The translations under genes and the position numbers were made by a program. From an uncultured Lachnospiraceae bacterium (GTDB lineage Bacteria; Bacillota_A; Clostridia; Lachnospirales; Lachnospiraceae): a stretch of 6,414 bases of DNA. Every line of letters starts with the position of its first letter. Position 1 is the first letter of the stretch. The stretch is from contig CADCIU010000089.1 in the NCBI GenBank assembly GCA_902801585.1, positions 1 to 6,414 of the forward strand, written 5' to 3'. The notes beneath the pieces were generated by a model, which was given only the letters and a program-made list of their open reading frames with translations, was not told the DNA's origin and made no database searches. This document shows positions 5,615 through 6,414 of this stretch, piece by piece.

Positions 5615-6316
5615 TTGCGAGTGAGAGTGAAGTTTGCAAAATACGGACCCATGAAGTTCATCGGGCATCTGGAGCTGATGCGGTATCTGCAGAGTGCTGT
5701 GAGGCGGACGCAGATCCCTGTCAAATACGACGAGGGAATGCATCAGAGGATGGTCATGTCTTTTGCCATGCCCCTTGGGGTCGGACCGACCAGCAGCGCG
5801 GAGTACATGGACATAGAACTGGAGGAACCGATCTCTTCCCAAAAGGCCATGCAGCAGCTGGAAAAGCATATGTGCGAGGGACTCGATATCCTGGATTTCA
5901 GGGAGGTGGACAGCGGGAAAAAGATGAAAGCCATGACCATTGTCGCCGCCGCGGACTATGAAGTGCGGTTCCGCGAGGAATTCACACCGGATTGGGACTG
6001 GAGATCGGCGCTCACAGAGTTTTGCGCCAGAGAGAGCCTGCCTTGGGTCAAAGAGACCAAAAAAGGGACCCGGGAAGTGGATATGAAGGAGTGGATCTAC
6101 GATGTGCAGATCCATGACGACATGGTCTATCTCCGCCTATGCTGCAGCGTAGGGGACAATTTAAAACCGGAACAGCTCTTCGGAGAGATGTTCCGGCATT
6201 ACAGTCGTACGCTTCCCCGCTTTGCGCTGCAGATCCACAGGCTGGATCTGCTGACCCGGGATGAGACGGGAGAAGGCTTTATATCATTGGGTGATCTTGG
6301 GAGCAGGATCCCCTGA
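5615..6316 (+). CDS. TIGR03936 / DUF2344 radical SAM-associated protein
   Basis: A 233-residue soluble protein read from TTG 5615. The N-terminus RVRVKFAKYGPMKFIGHLEL, followed by MRYLQSAVRR, then MSFAMPLGVGPTSSAEYMDIEL, is the signature of the DUF2344 family, whose members begin almost exactly here. An in-frame ATG at 5585 would add ten residues encoded by the repeat copy and lacks a ribosome binding site, so it is disfavoured. The family has no established reaction. It is consistently encoded next to, or fused to the C-terminus of, the TIGR03960 radical SAM protein, so the two probably act together. The 54-base gap and strong Shine-Dalgarno imply independent initiation within one operon. 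The end (IHRLDLL near the C-terminus) matches normal family length, so the gene appears complete. In related genomes ribonuclease E/G often follows, which suggests but does not prove a link to RNA metabolism. Confidence 0.88.
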   Translation: MRVRVKFAKYGPMKFIGHLELMRYLQSAVRRTQIPVKYDEGMHQRMVMSFAMPLGVGPTSSAEYMDIELEEPISSQKAMQQLEKHMCEGLDILDFREVDSGKKMKAMTIVAAADYEVRFREEFTPDWDWRSALTEFCARESLPWVKETKKGTREVDMKEWIYDVQIHDDMVYLRLCCSVGDNLKPEQLFGEMFRHYSRTLPRFALQIHRLDLLTRDETGEGFISLGDLGSRIP

Positions 6317-6414
6317 GAGCACTGCGCAGGTTCCGCGAAGTGCCGTGTTTTGACCTCACAGACAGTGCGCCGCATAACACGGTATTACGGGTTCGGCTGC
6401 TCTAAGGGCTTTAC
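6317..6414 (+). other. Structured non-coding segment at the right edge
   Basis: No ribosome binding site plus start codon was found in these 98 bases. Possible helices are 6319-6326 with 6334-6343 (two-base bulge), CCGTGTT with AACACGG (6343-6349 with 6376-6382), and AGAGCA with TGCTCT (6316-6321 with 6398-6403). GCACTG (6319-6324) can also pair with CAGTGC (6363-6368). Several of these exclude one another, as in leader RNAs. No T-run follows within the window, so a terminator is not shown. No known riboswitch class was recognised. Confidence 0.35.

Noticed and set aside
5509..5961. A 150-codon plus-strand open frame across the junction of the radical SAM and DUF2344 genes
   Set aside because: It is out of frame with both recognised proteins and its product has no family signature.
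6314..6414. Possible TGA read-through, since the frame stays open after the DUF2344 stop to the window edge
   Set aside because: About 32 open codons are easily expected by chance, the protein already has normal family length, and no recoding signal was recognised.
6317..6414. Possible L21 leader or known riboswitch
   Set aside because: No class-defining conserved motif could be recognised, and the downstream gene is outside the window, so only a generic structured region is reported.
1..6414. CRISPR array, insertion sequence, prophage or defence island
   Set aside because: There are no regularly spaced repeats beyond the single two-copy duplication, no transposase or integrase coding, and no terminal inverted repeats. 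The tRNA genes show no partial 3' duplicate suggesting an attachment site.

Overview
The window looks like a chromosomal segment from a low-to-mid-GC Gram-positive anaerobe, most likely class Clostridia and probably Lachnospiraceae. The signs are purine-rich Shine-Dalgarno sequences, use of TTG/GTG starts, tRNA genes without an encoded CCA, and a paired set of radical-SAM genes typical of Clostridia. The assignment is inferred from gene content and style, not from a search.

Positions 1-81 are the last bases of a 23S rRNA gene, so the window opens inside an rRNA operon. No 5S gene follows. A structured spacer leads to tRNA-Asn(GTT) and tRNA-Glu(TTC), then a terminator-like hairpin (411-453). 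tRNA-Cys(GCA) has its own extended -10 promoter and a strong symmetrical terminator (564-602). A second strong hairpin with a plus-strand T-run (691-723) lies just before the next gene, which converges on the tRNAs.

On the minus strand (729-1592) is a two-domain protein, an AroQ-type chorismate mutase-like domain fused to shikimate kinase. The kinase active site is nearly intact, while the mutase-like domain has lost two of eight active-site positions. Its promoter sits back to back with the promoter of a plus-strand gene (1738-3591) for a membrane-anchored glycerophosphodiester phosphodiesterase.

Shortly downstream on the plus strand is a conserved pair of uncharacterised function: a TIGR03960-type B12-binding-domain radical SAM protein (3602-5560) and its TIGR03936/DUF2344 partner (start best placed at TTG 5615, ending 6316). 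The gap between them carries a 28-bp tandem duplication that includes the stop codon of the first gene. The last ~98 bases hold no supported gene but can form several competing hairpins. In related genomes ribonuclease E/G and the L21/L27 ribosomal protein genes often follow this pair, but they are not visible here.

Nothing indicates a mobile element, CRISPR array or prophage. The least understood parts are the radical-SAM pair, the degenerate mutase-like domain fused to shikimate kinase, and the structured 3' edge.
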